Shown one piece after another: positions 25,452 through 37,989 of a stretch of DNA of 64,000 nucleotides. Origin of the DNA: Taeniopygia guttata (taxonomy: Eukaryota; Chordata; Aves; Passeriformes; Estrildidae); contig NC_133026.1 of the NCBI RefSeq assembly GCF_048771995.1, forward strand, positions 97,427,501-97,491,500. Direction: 5' to 3'. Each line of letters begins with the position of its first letter. Positions within the stretch are counted from its first letter, which is position 1. The position numbers and the translations under genes are program-made. The notes beneath the pieces were generated by a model. The model saw only the letters and a list, made by a program, of their open reading frames with translations. It was not told where the DNA came from and ran no database searches.

Positions 25452-26026
25452 TGTGATTGTTTTGGCTGGGTTGGAGTTGGTTTTCTTCATGGTATCCAGT
25501 GTTGAGGCTTGTGCTGAAAACAGGGTTGATAACACAGAGATGTTTTTGTTATTGCAGAGCAGGACATAAAGAGTCAAGTCCTTTTTGTTTTTGTATGGCC
25601 AGGCTGGTGAGGAGACTGAATGCGCATGGCAGCGAGGGACACAGCTGGGACAAGTGACCAAACTGACCACAGGGTTATTCCATCCCACATGGAATAATAC
25701 TTATAATACATAAAATGAGGATATAAAGTAAGGGCAGAAGAAGGAAGGGAGGGATATTGGGAGTGATGACATTTGTCTTCTCAAATAGCTACTGAACATG
25801 ATGGGACCCTGCTCTCCTGGAGGTGGCTGTACATCTACCTAACTGTGGGAAAGCAGTGTTTTACTTTGCTAGCCTGCATGGACCATTTTTTTCTCTATTA
25901 AACTGACATTAGCTCAACCTATGAGTTTTCCATCTTTTAATCTTCCTCTTCTCCCCCTGATCCCACTGGTGGCAAAGTGAGAAAGTGGCTACACAAGGCT
26001 TGGCTCTTGATTGGGTAAAACAACCA
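25452..26026 (+). mobile_element. Probable solo LTR of an avian ERV (about 575 bp)
   Basis: It begins TGTGATTGTTTTGGCTGGGT and ends near GGGTAAAACAACCA. In between are blocks resembling a very common avian LTR: 'gctgaaaacagggttgataa', 'cacagctgggacaagtgacc', 'gggaccctgctctcctggag', 'tgagttttccatctttt' and 'ctgatcccactggtgg'. Orientation is plus: a TATA box (GATATAAAG, 25720-25728) lies about 170 bp upstream of an ATTAAA polyadenylation-type signal (25897-25902), as in a U3-R-U5 layout. No gag-pol-env sequence flanks it, so recombination between two LTRs probably removed the provirus. The family call is from memory; divergence is substantial and no target-site duplication is evident. Confidence 0.72.
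25720..25728 (+). promoter_or_regulatory. TATA box of the solo LTR
   Basis: GATATAAAG sits in the expected U3 position of the LTR, followed downstream by an ATTAAA signal. Whether the old promoter still works cannot be told from sequence. Confidence 0.45.
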
Positions 26027-29000
26027 GAGGAGACAGAGAGCAGTAGAAGGTCAAATAGACAGTACTATTCTCTCTGTTCTGCCTTGTAATGTTTAGCAGC
26101 TTGCACAGGATCTGCACCCTTTCCTCTCCTTTTATGACTTTAGTCCCTCTTGTCTGAAAGAACCCCGTGGATCAATGCATCTGAAATTCCTCGTCAGCTC
26201 ATAAAAAAGAGAATGTTTTGATATGCAAGAATTTTAGAATGTCTCTAGATTTCTCTTAGCATTTCCAGACAAATTTTAGATAGCACAAAAAAGAAGGAGT
26301 AAGCAGACTCTTGGGATTTCACTTAAGGTGACTCCTAACCATAACTGTTAAAACGATAACCTTAACTGTTAAAAACAATACATCTGCTCTCATTTAAAAC
26401 AGAAAATAGATTCTTCCTTTACCTCTTAACAGTCCTATAGAGCTCTGGAGGAGCAGGTAGCTTCCACACTTTTCATTTATTTCGGATGTTTCTCTGTGTC
26501 TGTGTGGATTAATGAATCTCACATTGACAAGAAAGGCTGGCGTGACACAAAGTAGTTACAGGGTATGTTTTCAAGAACCTTTCTTATATGCCTAATTTCT
26601 TAGCTATCATTATCATGTTTTCTGTCATTTTCAGCCAATCTGCTGCAGCTGACTCAATGAAAGAGTGCATCTTAATTTGTCAAAAGTAATTAAAATAATT
26701 CACTACACTGGAATATGCATGCAGCCTGTGCACAGCTGAAGAACATCCTGTAGGTGAGAAGATTCTATTTTCCTTTCAATTATGATTTTGAGTTATGTGT
26801 AAGCATTCTTTGCAGTATATTCAAAGAAATTTACAGAGCCTTTATAAATTTAAAATCTATGCCCCTTGAACTTCTGCCAAACTTTACGTATGTTCTGCAT
26901 CTGACAGCATCAGACAAATTAACATTAAAATTGCAAAGGGGACAACTGTGGAGCTCTCTGAAGCATGGGAGTTCTGTTTCCTATTTTACTTCCTTTGTTT
27001 GTAATGCAATAGTAGGTTTTGTTTGGATGTATATTTTAGCTCTGCTCATCCACCACTATAACTACTGGAAGTCCATTGATATTCCCTGTAGTCTGGAGCC
27101 TACAGTCACTGACCCTCTTATGAATTCTTTTGCTGATAGCAGAAAGTGAAGAGCTAGTTAGTCAACAAAACACTGATACAACTAATTATTGATCAAAAGC
27201 TATTCCAATACCTGAGATATATCTCAGAATATGTGTAATTACTCTGTAATTTAATCAGAGAAATCCTCTAAAATATAGAAAACTTTGGATTAATTTCAAC
27301 TCCCATAGGCCCAGTTACACAGCAGTAGAGATTCATACATGACCAGAGAGGAGCCACTGGTCTTTCTGGATTATTACTGCTCTCTCTCAGGCCACTCCTT
27401 CCCATTTGCTTATCAAATAGAATTTGAATTTTCCAGTTCTCTGATTTTCACATTAACTTATAGTAATTACAGATCTTTAGTTGATATTGGCTAGATAAAA
27501 TACCTACATTACTTCACTCAAGAAGCTGGTGAACAGTTGTAGGTACAAGTGATGGAACAGACACAAGTAATGTTTATTTCACTACTAGAATTAAAGCAGC
27601 TGAATAAAACAGATAACTGTCATGCACATAATGTAAACTTATCTCCAGACCTACCATGCCCTGACTGCAATCTGTGAAGGTGTAACTTCATTAGAAATCA
27701 TCAACATGTCTCTAGGCACTAATTTGATTCTTTGTTCAGTTGCCCTCCCTCCCCTGTTGCCCTTAAAATTGCAGTTAACACTTTGGACTATTAATTTTCC
27801 GTGCATGGTATTTATTCTATGGCAGGCATACCAAATATTTGTTGAACACACAAATTCTGTTTTCTGGCTTTTTCTTTACAGATTCTTTTTCCCCAGTAGC
27901 CATACTAAACAATGTTTGATATGTTTAACTAAGAAATAAAAGTCTAAACATAAGACTGGATTGGTTTGGGTCTTTCACAGGAAAAATTAAAACTATTTTA
28001 AGCACTTTTTATTCTTGTTATGGTTTACACCAAAAATAAAATATATATATTTTGTGAAAAGTGGTGATTTCCCTGACCCTTAGTGGTTGATTTGTCTGTC
28101 AGCACCCCAAAAAAGGTGAAACCCTTGTGCCTTACCAGTCTGTCATTGAGGATCCTTCAATGACCAATCCTAGTGGATCAGAGGGCAGTTTGACTGACTT
28201 AGTCAAGGACACACACCAACAGCCTAAGGGAGACCTTTCAGCAGATCTTCCCACCTTCCCTCAATGTGTTTTCCACGTAATTCCAGTATGCTACCCATTA
28301 CCAGCAAATGTCAGTGCTCATGAAGGACTCCTACCGAGTTTACAGAATAAAAATCTTTATTAATATAAAACTGTGACAGGTTAAGATTCGAACATTGTCA
28401 GTGATAATACCTGACTGCAATACCTGACTGCCATACACAGACAAGCTCTAATCCGTAATAAAAATATTCAGTGCATATTGAGCTTAGTTCTTACCAAATA
28501 GGTTTCCCTATTGGGGAGAAGGCAGTTTCAGCCCATTTACTGATACGAGTAGCTAGGATGGAGTCTTCCCTAACTTTTCCCCATTCTCAACTTAGTTTTC
28601 TGCTATTACTTTGTACTTAGGTGGATCTTGAGTGCAGGTGCCATGGATGCAGATTGTGTGTATGGAGAACCATTGTGGAGTAGGTTTTGAGCATGCCAGC
28701 CACATTTCATCCAGTGAGTGAGTTTCAGCCATGTTTTACCCTATGCTTTCCATACTATTATAACTTGTGTTAGGATATGAATGTAACTTCTCCGTTTCCT
28801 CTAGTTTTACACCCAGCCATCTTTCCACAGTATGGTATGAGTATTTTTCACTTAATTAATCAGACTACAGTTTATTTTATATACTCAACCATTAAAAAGA
28901 AATATTTTGTGTTCATGACTGGATAAGCAATTACATCAAGTGAAGGATGTATAGATAAGACAGCTGAAATATTTCCATAAAGAGAGTCCTAGCATAATTG

Positions 29001-29700
29001 GATATGAGATTTCTGACACTTCCATGCAAGCTTGTCTATTTAGAAATGTAGAATAGAAGAGGAATAGCTTAACTCCTTTCAATGGCCAGAACATTTGCTC
29101 TTTACATGTACTTTCAAAAAAATCTACAGAATATCTATATTATATAATTCAGACTACAAAATGTTTCTTGGTAACATTACATTTTTAATAAACCCCCAAA
29201 GCTTCAATTATAATGTGTCATAGGAAGAGAAAGGAAAGAATAATCAGTCGGGTTCTGCATTCTATTGTTACAAGGTATTTATTAATTGATTAAAATATTA
29301 CCAAATTATTTTCTCCAACTATTTTGACTGATACTCTACCAAAATATTTTTCAGTTGTTTTCTATGCTGAAATAATGCAAGTTACAGTATGGATGGATGA
29401 ATAACAAGGTTTATATTTTCAAGTAGCGTCTCTTTTTGAACAAGTATTATTCCACTCCATAGCCTAGAAGGATGCATAGAAATACAAGTCAACAACATGT
29501 CTCTGTTTATAATTTCTATTTTTATCTTTTAGATCAAAAATTGATTTAGCATCTGCTTAAAAGTTTATATTGTATTTGTGTTCTAATCATAGTCATAGAA
29601 GGTAATTATAATCATGTTCATCATCTTATTCATATCTGGGTTTTTTGGTGTCTTTGCATTAGAAAAAATAGAAGTTTTAACTACTCTGAATGGCTTTTCA

Positions 29701-29764
29701 TACTTTTGGCATTTTATGCTAACTAGTAATTTAATACTTTTGGTATTTTATGTTCACTAGTAAT
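29701..29764. repeat. 34-bp tandem duplication
   Basis: Copies at 29701-29734 and 29735-29764 share TACTTTTGG.ATTTTATG and ACTAGTAAT with about three differences. Immediately downstream TTTAGCTATTCAT occurs twice in tandem. Confidence 0.88.
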
Positions 29765-32700
29765 AGCTAAATTTACATTTAGCTATTCATTTAGCTATTC
29801 ATTGAGAACTAATGGTTTCTTTTCATTTCTGTGATATGTTTTAGTCAAAAATATATTATCAATATTTTAATTGGAGGAAGTCTCAGTGGCAGGGAATATC
29901 AGTCTTTCTACTGTTTTGATGTCTTTTTTATAACAAGTTATCCAATTGTCAAAAAATCAAGGTTGAACACAGCTTTTTTGTTGTTGTTAGTTACAGCAAT
30001 TTAACAGAAATATATCTTCACATCCCAGTAGTATGCTTTTTTAAGGAAGCCATTGGTTTTGATTAAATAGAGAAATAACTTATTCAAAACACATAAATTG
30101 GTTTTCTGAAGAGATAGATAGAATATTACAAGAACAGGCAAAGTAGTTTCAGAAAAGAAATCAAAAATAAAATAAACATATTTGGGTTTTAATGCATTGC
30201 TTATTCAAATAGGAGCTGGTAAAGGTAAAGTTTAGACTTATTTTTTTCTTTTTCATCTCAAAAGAAAAAATGATTTTTTAAGATCTGATGCTAGTCAAAC
30301 CACAAATTATTTTAATTTTTTTTCCCCTTTTTTCCTTGATTAAAGATTTTTAGATTTCTATCACTCTTTTCATTTAATATAATTAACCAGTACTCTTTTG
30401 CTAGTATAGATTATGAAAAAGGTGAATAAAAAGAATATTTTATTAATTATATTTGTGATAAATACTTAGTGTTTAATGATTTCCATGCAATTTAAAGCAA
30501 CGACTTTACTTAGACACATTTTTCTAATATCTCCATATTCAGATTTCCATAAACAAATAAATTGCATCAATAAATGCACTTATAGAACATGAGATTGTCT
30601 TGCAGGCAGAAGTGATAAGACAAGAAAGAAGTGGTAGAACACAGAAGTTAAACACATCTAAAAGAAAGTAATTCCTTGTTATACATATAATCCTTTTAGA
30701 TTAAGGCTGTACTGCAAGCAGTTTCCCTACCGTCTCTCAAAATTTTTACATCTTAATTTCATGTTTTTGTAGCATTATTTACCTAAGTATTCATAGACAT
30801 GACATGCTACCTGTACAGATTGCATTGACAAATACTAATTTTCTTGAGTGGTGTCCCCCTTGTTTACTAGAAATCATGCTTATCTTTATCTATCATGAGA
30901 TATATATATTATTTTCTTCACATTTAGGGTGCTACTAAACTTGATTTTGGGTAGCTATATTCTCAAGTGGTTGCAAAGAGTAAATTGCAAGCAGTTAGCC
31001 TTTTTCTCCAAAGCTATCTATCAATATTCTTTATGTTTCCATCTAGTCTATTGCCTTATTTAAATGATGGGCTACTGAAGTAAGGAGACTCGACTGTAGA
31101 GTTTTTGGCACCTTGTAGGCACCCAGCTGCCTTTCTCCACGTAATCTGACCTAACAACTTGATTTTGAATGTGAAATCAAATTCTTCCAAAGGCCAAATA
31201 GAATTTGAGATATTGCACATAAAATAATATAATTGCATTTACCAAGAGCGGTGTCATTTGAAAATCTAAATGAAGAATTTTATATCCAAATACAAATGAA
31301 GTAGAAATATGTTATACCTAACCTCCAGCATATCTATTTTTGTGACCATCTTCTACTATGATTAACATTTTGTTGGTTAACAAAAACATTATCTGTTTCA
31401 AATAGACAATCACTATTGAAGACATTAGCAGAATATTCCAGTCACATGAGTAAACCATTTGGTCTGAACTACTGTCAAATATGTAAATATTTGACATAGA
31501 GAATGCTCTTAGGGTCTGTGCAAGAGTATGGTTGGTCTGAATATTTAATTCCCTTGTAACGTCATTGAGCAAAAGCTCCATCAAGAAAAAGATAAATTCT
31601 TCCAGTCACTGTACAGAGTGCTTTTACTGTGCCACACATGGACTCATTAATTAATGACATATTTTAAAGTGTCCTTTAGTCCTCTGCCATGACAGTAATC
31701 CTGTTGAGTTATGGTTCTCAGGTACCAGGGGAAGGCAACTGGAGGCTGCTGCCAGGAAGTGAGTCTACAGAGTCATGAAAATTAGTGAAGCTTCCCTTAC
31801 ATAGGCACATCATCTGGAAAAGTTAAGCTGTTAATAATTCATCAACTGTGAAGTGGAGTGAAAGCATATTTATTATCCTTAATATGATTTTGTCTTTTTT
31901 TCCCAAAATATTTGAACAATGCTCAACAGCTACAACAGGATTGTTAGGAGATTGGATTTGTGTCATCACTGCTTTGTCTGTGCACACAATCAGCCATTGG
32001 AAAGTTGGTTCAGCTCATGTATTCAGTCAGATAGTCCTTTGCTGTCTCTGGTGGTTCCACAGGCTAGTGAAATCATAAACCTATCATTTGAGATGAGGAC
32101 TTGAGAAATATAGTTTCATTGCCTTTCAGATACTTCAGCTTCAAGTGAGCCCATTAATTTCTTTGGACTAAAACACACAGCACATTTTAAAGCAGTTTTA
32201 TTTGATTGGGTAGTCTCTTGAGCTGGGGGCTCTGGAAGACATATAGGTCAGATACTTCAGTTAAATTAGCAAAGCTCCATTACACTATTGCACTAGTCAG
32301 ACACATTGAAGCCACTGATGATTTATGAACTCTGATGAACCAAGCCTTTTATAAAGGTTCTGCTGTGATACTTCAGGTCTGATCCATAAAGGAATTCCCT
32401 TCTTCAGAAAATAATTTATTAAGTTTGCCTAATAAAATTTGTATTTCTTGTATATATGTGAATCTTATGTCTTTAAGACAACAGAGTATCGTAATTTATG
32501 TCTCTGTTCTGTAATGCTGTACATAGTAGATGGGATTTACAGCATATCTTAGAACTGATCATGGACTCAGATGTAGAAAGCCAAATGCAACTGTTGCTGC
32601 TCTCTGAACATCACTAAACACATAGACAAAGATCTACCTCTAGAAACAGAGCTGTTACTCTTGATATATTGTTCTCTCTACCTGTTCTAGCTATGTAGGG

Positions 32701-33299
32701 AAATGATTCATAACAACACAAATTTGTGCTGTACTGTGTGCACTGATTTTCACAGAGGCAATTTTTGAAGTATGTAGAAAATCATAACCCTTCCCACTTC
32801 CCACTTCATCATTAGTGCAAAGGAAACATACCGTTTTCATTTTGTGATATACTATTAATCTTAAAAAAAACACCAAACTTCTAGTCTGTTATCCAGTTCC
32901 ACACATTTTTTTAACAGTGTTTTTAATTTTATATGGCGGATTTGCAGCTGGGGGATAGACCGCCTTCAAACAACTCCCAAAAGGGAGAAATTGATTATTT
33001 CAGCATGCATCAAATAGAGATGATTCAAAGATGCTCTGTTGGTACTATGGTTAGTGTTGGCAGCGCCCAGTTTTATCCATTGCAAGGAAAGGGAATGTGG
33101 AAGTTATTTTGCCACCCCTGCTGAGCTCAAGTTTTCCCCATTACTTGATTATCCTTCCAGTACCCGAAAGGACTGACCTAGCAGCTGGGTAGGCTTAGTT
33201 GCTGGTTACAATCAGTTGACATGTGAAGGTTTTTTTTTTATTATTATTCATTTGCAGAAGATACTCAATAAAATTTTAAGTTTTTTTAATTTTTTTTTT

Positions 33300-33560
33300 T
33301 TCTTTACGACTTCAAGTAATGAAAATACCTTCTAATACTGCACCAGTACAAATTCCTGCTGTAAGCATTCAGACAGCTGCTACACAGAACACACTGAGAG
33401 GTTCAGCCGTTTTCAGGTATTGATTCGCACTAATGACAACACAATCCAGAAACAACAGAACAAACACTTGTCAGCAGATGAGCTGAAGTTCGTCAAAGTT
33501 CCTATCGCTTCTCGTAATGCTGTTTCATACAATAAGGCTTTATGAGAAATCTGCAGGTAG
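33300..33560. other. Candidate conserved non-coding segment
   Basis: This segment is non-repetitive, less AT-rich than its flanks, and retains several CpG sites. It has no open frame of note. Conservation is only a guess based on composition. Confidence 0.2.
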
Positions 33561-35161
33561 ATCCTCTGACTTGTTAATAATGGATAAAGTGATTTGTACT
33601 GACAGTGTTCCTGAATGTGATTGATGTAGGCACAGGAAAATGTGTATAATAATTTTAAACAGACTTCATTACTTTACTTTAAATATAATGTAGTGGTTTT
33701 TTTAGATACTTCAGTGGATATCACACACATCCCAAGAAAAATTTCTCCATCTGCTTGTGTCCCATTACTGGTATGTCAATTTCCATAAAAATTATATTTA
33801 TTGATACACATACAATAAATTCTCTAGCTCTGTACAGAAAAACATTTTTAAAATTTTTTTCCAAGATTGAAAGTATTCTTCCCTAACTGAAAAACTAATC
33901 AGCTAGTTAGTATTTGAGTAATTCATACAAAAATACATTTTTCCAAAACTGCTTTATGCCACCATTACAAATTTTAGTTAACCTAGTCTTAGTGAAGACT
34001 GGAAAGAGAAGAAATCTGCATATAAAAGGCAATTAATTATACATATTAAAGTGCAGTCTGACGCCCTACTCCATAAAGCAAGAACTTTGGTTTTCTAAGT
34101 CTCCACAACGAATAACACCTGCTTTTTCCATAATGGCACATGAAAACCTAAACCAACACAAGAAAATCCCAAAACACTCCTCATATCAGAGCAGCAATAA
34201 AAATATCTATTTTCATGACTTTGCTACAATGATTCAGAGGAAAAGGTTAATCTAGGAAAATTGGTTTTGAATCTATGTTGTGTAATTGTACTCAAATTAA
34301 GAAGTGTTTCTAGTTTGGACCCCTATCTACTCTTTCTCTCCAGGGACTATGCGAAATGCTCAGCATTTAGGCACCTTTGTTTGGCCTCTGAATATAACAT
34401 TAATGTGTTTTGAATCAATTTGCTTCCTCTAGTATATCTCCCACTTTTTTTCTCCCTCTGCCATCATCAGATTTTAGCTTTCAAAGGAGCCCTAGACACA
34501 AAGCAGTATTTCATAAGCAGTAGATAAACTGAAATGACTCCAAGCAGCCAGGGCAAAAAATCACAGTGAAATGCTGGATTTTACATTGTAAATTCAGAGC
34601 TGCCTGTTATTGATCCCAACTGATCTTTGTAAAATCCATGATTGTTAATTGCTCTAGCCAGAACACAGGAAAGTGTAATCCTCCTGGATATTCATGGATG
34701 TTGTTATCAGAACAGTGGTCCCTTTTTTTCTTTAATACAAAATGCACAGGAGGAATATTATCTATTTTGCTCTCTTACTACTGTGGAGATATGTACATCT
34801 CCTTGGAACAGCTTCTGTTCCATTGCTCACTCATAAAACAAATCTGGATGGTTACAGTTAAATGATTACCAAGGTTTAACAGTTATCTTCTGTCTCAAAG
34901 GTCCTGAGTGTGTACTGTGGTAGTGTATCTTTGCTATTCTGACTGAGATTTTCTGGACATATCATGATAGAATGCAAGCAGTGGAAGTTAATCTATCACT
35001 CTACATGATGATTAGCAGAAGCAGCTACAAGATGTTATGCAAATTGCAAACCAAACCATAAGAATTATCAAAAAAAAAAAAGAATTTAATTTTAGGATAA
35101 TTTGTTGTTATAATTCCCTAGAAATTGAATAAAGACCTAAATAAATGAGTTTCATGTGTGA

Positions 35162-35243
35162 TTTGTACTCTCTGTGGCCCAACAAGCCACAGAGAGTACA
35201 AACCAGTACAGAGTACTGGTTAACACATTGTGTGTTAACCAGT
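35162..35243. repeat. Chain of three perfect inverted repeats
   Basis: Repeat 1 has 17-bp perfect arms (35162-35178 and 35186-35202) with a 7-nt spacer. Repeat 2 has 9-bp arms (35201-35209 and 35213-35221) around AGA. Repeat 3 has 13-bp arms (35215-35227 and 35231-35243) around TTG and shares bases with the 3' arm of repeat 2. All arms are perfect in an otherwise diverged region. No gene overlaps convincingly. Successive template switching at a stalled replication fork would explain such a nested pattern; a small mobile element is less likely because no flanking direct repeat is visible. Confidence 0.95.
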
Positions 35244-35249
35244 CTACTA

Positions 35250-37985
35250 TTAAATACTTTATTGTAAATCCTCTTCCTGCGACACAGCATATCATTTCTC
35301 TTCAGACAAATCTTTCCTCAACTTCAAACTCAATTGCTTCCTCACTGCTACTAAGAGCTTAGAAGACTTAATCAGCTTGTTGCATTTTGGGTGTGATTTC
35401 ACTTCTCCCTCTTTCAGTGCAGGTCATTCAATGGACGTTTCTCGTAAGTTCTTTATCGTGGCATTTCTAGTGCTCTATGCAGTCCCTCATCCATTTACCT
35501 TTATGAGAAGGATTTTAAAGGCAAAATAAAGATACATGCAGTGAATGTTTTATATTAAATAACTTCTGGTAATAAAAACTTTTAGTCTGTTTCAGACTTT
35601 TATTGGACTTTTTTACTCCACAACTTAAAGACAAATGTGCTTACTGCCTAACCGAGTTTTGAAAATGAAAAGAACTGTGAAAAAAGAAAGTTAAAAATTA
35701 TGGAGTTTGCAGCTACCATATGTGTCCTGTTTATAATTTTAAAATATATAATCTACATAAAGTGTGATTTTGGTCGAATTTGCTTTTTTATTGTGTCTTT
35801 TTTAGTACTGTATCACTGGCAAAAAAAAAAAAAGCTTAATTTGAAAAGGAACAGATATTTTTATCAACATTGAAAGCATTGGCTTTTACTTTTTGAAGGA
35901 TATTATTTTAATGTATTTTGATCTTAATCCAATCAATATCTTTATTTTCTAATTAAGTCTATTGATCTTTGGGTATTCAGTAAGGTGATGTCAGAATATC
36001 CTGAAGGGGAAGGAATTGACCCCTTAGGCAGAATCCAGGGAGCAAATGTTGAGAATTTGAATAATTCCAATGTAGTTATACTTTGTCTTTTAAAACTCCA
36101 AGCCTTTTTGTCTCATTAACATCTTTATACATTGGATAGCAAAGAGTAAAGGTTAGGAATCCATTAATTTCTCTTTTCCCTTGTTTTACACTGTGTTTTT
36201 CAGTCTTTTCTGCACTTAAGTACAGGTTTTGTCAGTGTAGATTGTGAGAACAATCTAAACCTCTCTAAATCTAAACAATCTAAATCTTTTTAAATTCTTA
36301 GTTCAAGTTAAGATGTGACGTTTGTAGAAGCAGCATATCCTACTTATCAACCTCTAAGTTAATCTGGTTTTTATTAAAACAAAGCCAAAACCCACTTAAA
36401 ACAGAGGTTACAGTTGTTGAGTAATTAATAAAGCAACACAAAGTGACATCTATATTTATACATGTTAATGAAAAGTCCCTGTAAAACTTATTTTAATATA
36501 CCTTGCTGAATATAAATATTACAGTTCCATATATCGCATAATAGAAGTTATAATTGAATGATTCTGTCAGAGCTACAGAGTTTTTAATACTCTCATAATA
36601 ACAAATGGTAAAAGATAAACAAGCATAGCAGCAGCAAGAACAAAACTTAATGAATCACTAACATAACCTTGTCTACTTGAAAATCATAAGCATATCAATG
36701 TTTATTTACATTTGTTTTGAAAGGCTGAGTTTATGAACCTAAGCCATATAGGGTTTTTTGACAGTAAAACACATAAGTGCGTGTTCTGCCATCCAGCTCT
36801 CCTTCTTTCTTCTTCTCTTTTGGTATTTTCAAAACATATAGAAAATCTATAATGTCTTGTAGCCAGTCTTACCTACAAAGAATTGTAGTCACAGCAAAAA
36901 GTCAATCCCTTCCAAGAAACCCAACAAAAGCCAGTATCAAAGCCTCCATCTCTGAACTGTAAGAAAAGGAGAAAAAAAAAAGTACTTTTATTCTCCTGAA
37001 TTTACTTAAAAGCTCTTGGTAAAAAAAAAAAAATTTAAAAAGTACAGAAATAAATTGACAACTATATCTGTCTGGCACATTCATCCATCTAAGAAGGTTG
37101 AATGCACTTATCCTACTTCCTTTCTAAAAGTATAGTTTTTATAAAAGGACTAATTGTATATTTTTATCATATAATTAAGATATTTCTATTTAAAATATAG
37201 ACAAGTTAAGACTTGGCCTCTACAAACATTGCTTTCATATACAGATACTGTTCTTACACAAGCAGTTCTTTTCTACAAGATTTATCTTTGATCAAAGGGT
37301 AAAGGAAAGAAATCTAAAAACTTATAAAGTATTTAAATCATATGCCTCTTGTCCTAATTTCACTTTGTTTCTTTTCATAAATACTGGATTGCCAGATGTC
37401 TGGCTTCTATTGTATATTTTTCTTTATTAGAAAATTTTAATTAAGATTTATGAAAATATATTCTGATGCCAGCAAATGCATTCAGTGAGAAGAAAGTTAT
37501 TTGTTTTAAATGTGGTGTAAATATCAACTTCTGTCAGTTACAATGGTTACTTAAATTAAGCTTAATATGTATCTTTCATTAAATGCTTGAGAGAGAATCT
37601 ATAAACCAGAGTTAGCACACAGGAGATTAAATACTGAGGTTTATTCTCAATTTGCAAGCTCTTAACTCCATAAGAGTGTTTGTGTTTTGTTCATTACTGT
37701 ATTGCTGAATGAATTTTAAAACCTACTGTGGCACAGATCTAACAGACGTTACATTTGATTCATTGCTTGATAAGGCCATATTCAATTAGATAATATGCCT
37801 CTTCATAGCTCTGCCAATTTAAGTGTAGTACATTCTGATTGTCATACCACTGACAGGCTAACCAGACCAGGATGGGAGTATTTCATAGAACTGTTTCTGT
37901 CATTCCATTCCCTCCTCACATGGAGGAATCTCAGTGCTATTCCTAGCAGAAATCAGATGGAATTAATGTCAGTATGGCTGGTTTG
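35250..37985. other. AT-rich non-coding sequence, nothing recognised
   Basis: No gene is seen. Short AATCTAAA-type repeats occur at about 36251-36289. Open frames are at most 63 codons and not recognisable. Confidence 0.48.
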
Positions 37986-37989
37986 AATG

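Larger units (their letters stand above)
26030..35160. other. Long AT-rich non-coding stretch
   Basis: No coding gene is recognised in 9.1 kb. A 131-codon plus-strand frame (26754-27149) contains a hydrophobic segment at about residues 77-100 but has no known domain. It includes a tandem duplication at 29701-29764. A somewhat CpG-richer, non-repetitive part at about 33300-33560 may be a conserved element. The part at 28060-28400 is also less AT-rich and contains a 7-bp-arm hairpin (TCATTGA...TCAATGA) at about 28143-28163, of unknown origin. Confidence 0.42.

Noticed and set aside
26754..27149. 131-codon frame with a hydrophobic segment
   Set aside because: It has no known domain, no homologue I recognise and no splice context. 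A hydrophobic run is common in translations of T-rich DNA.
29580..29640. CR1 terminus suggested by ATCATAGTCATAGAAGG
   Set aside because: The similarity stops after a few bases and no other CR1 block follows.
35162..35202. microRNA precursor
   Set aside because: A 17-bp stem with a 7-nt loop is too short for a typical pre-miRNA of about 60-80 nt.
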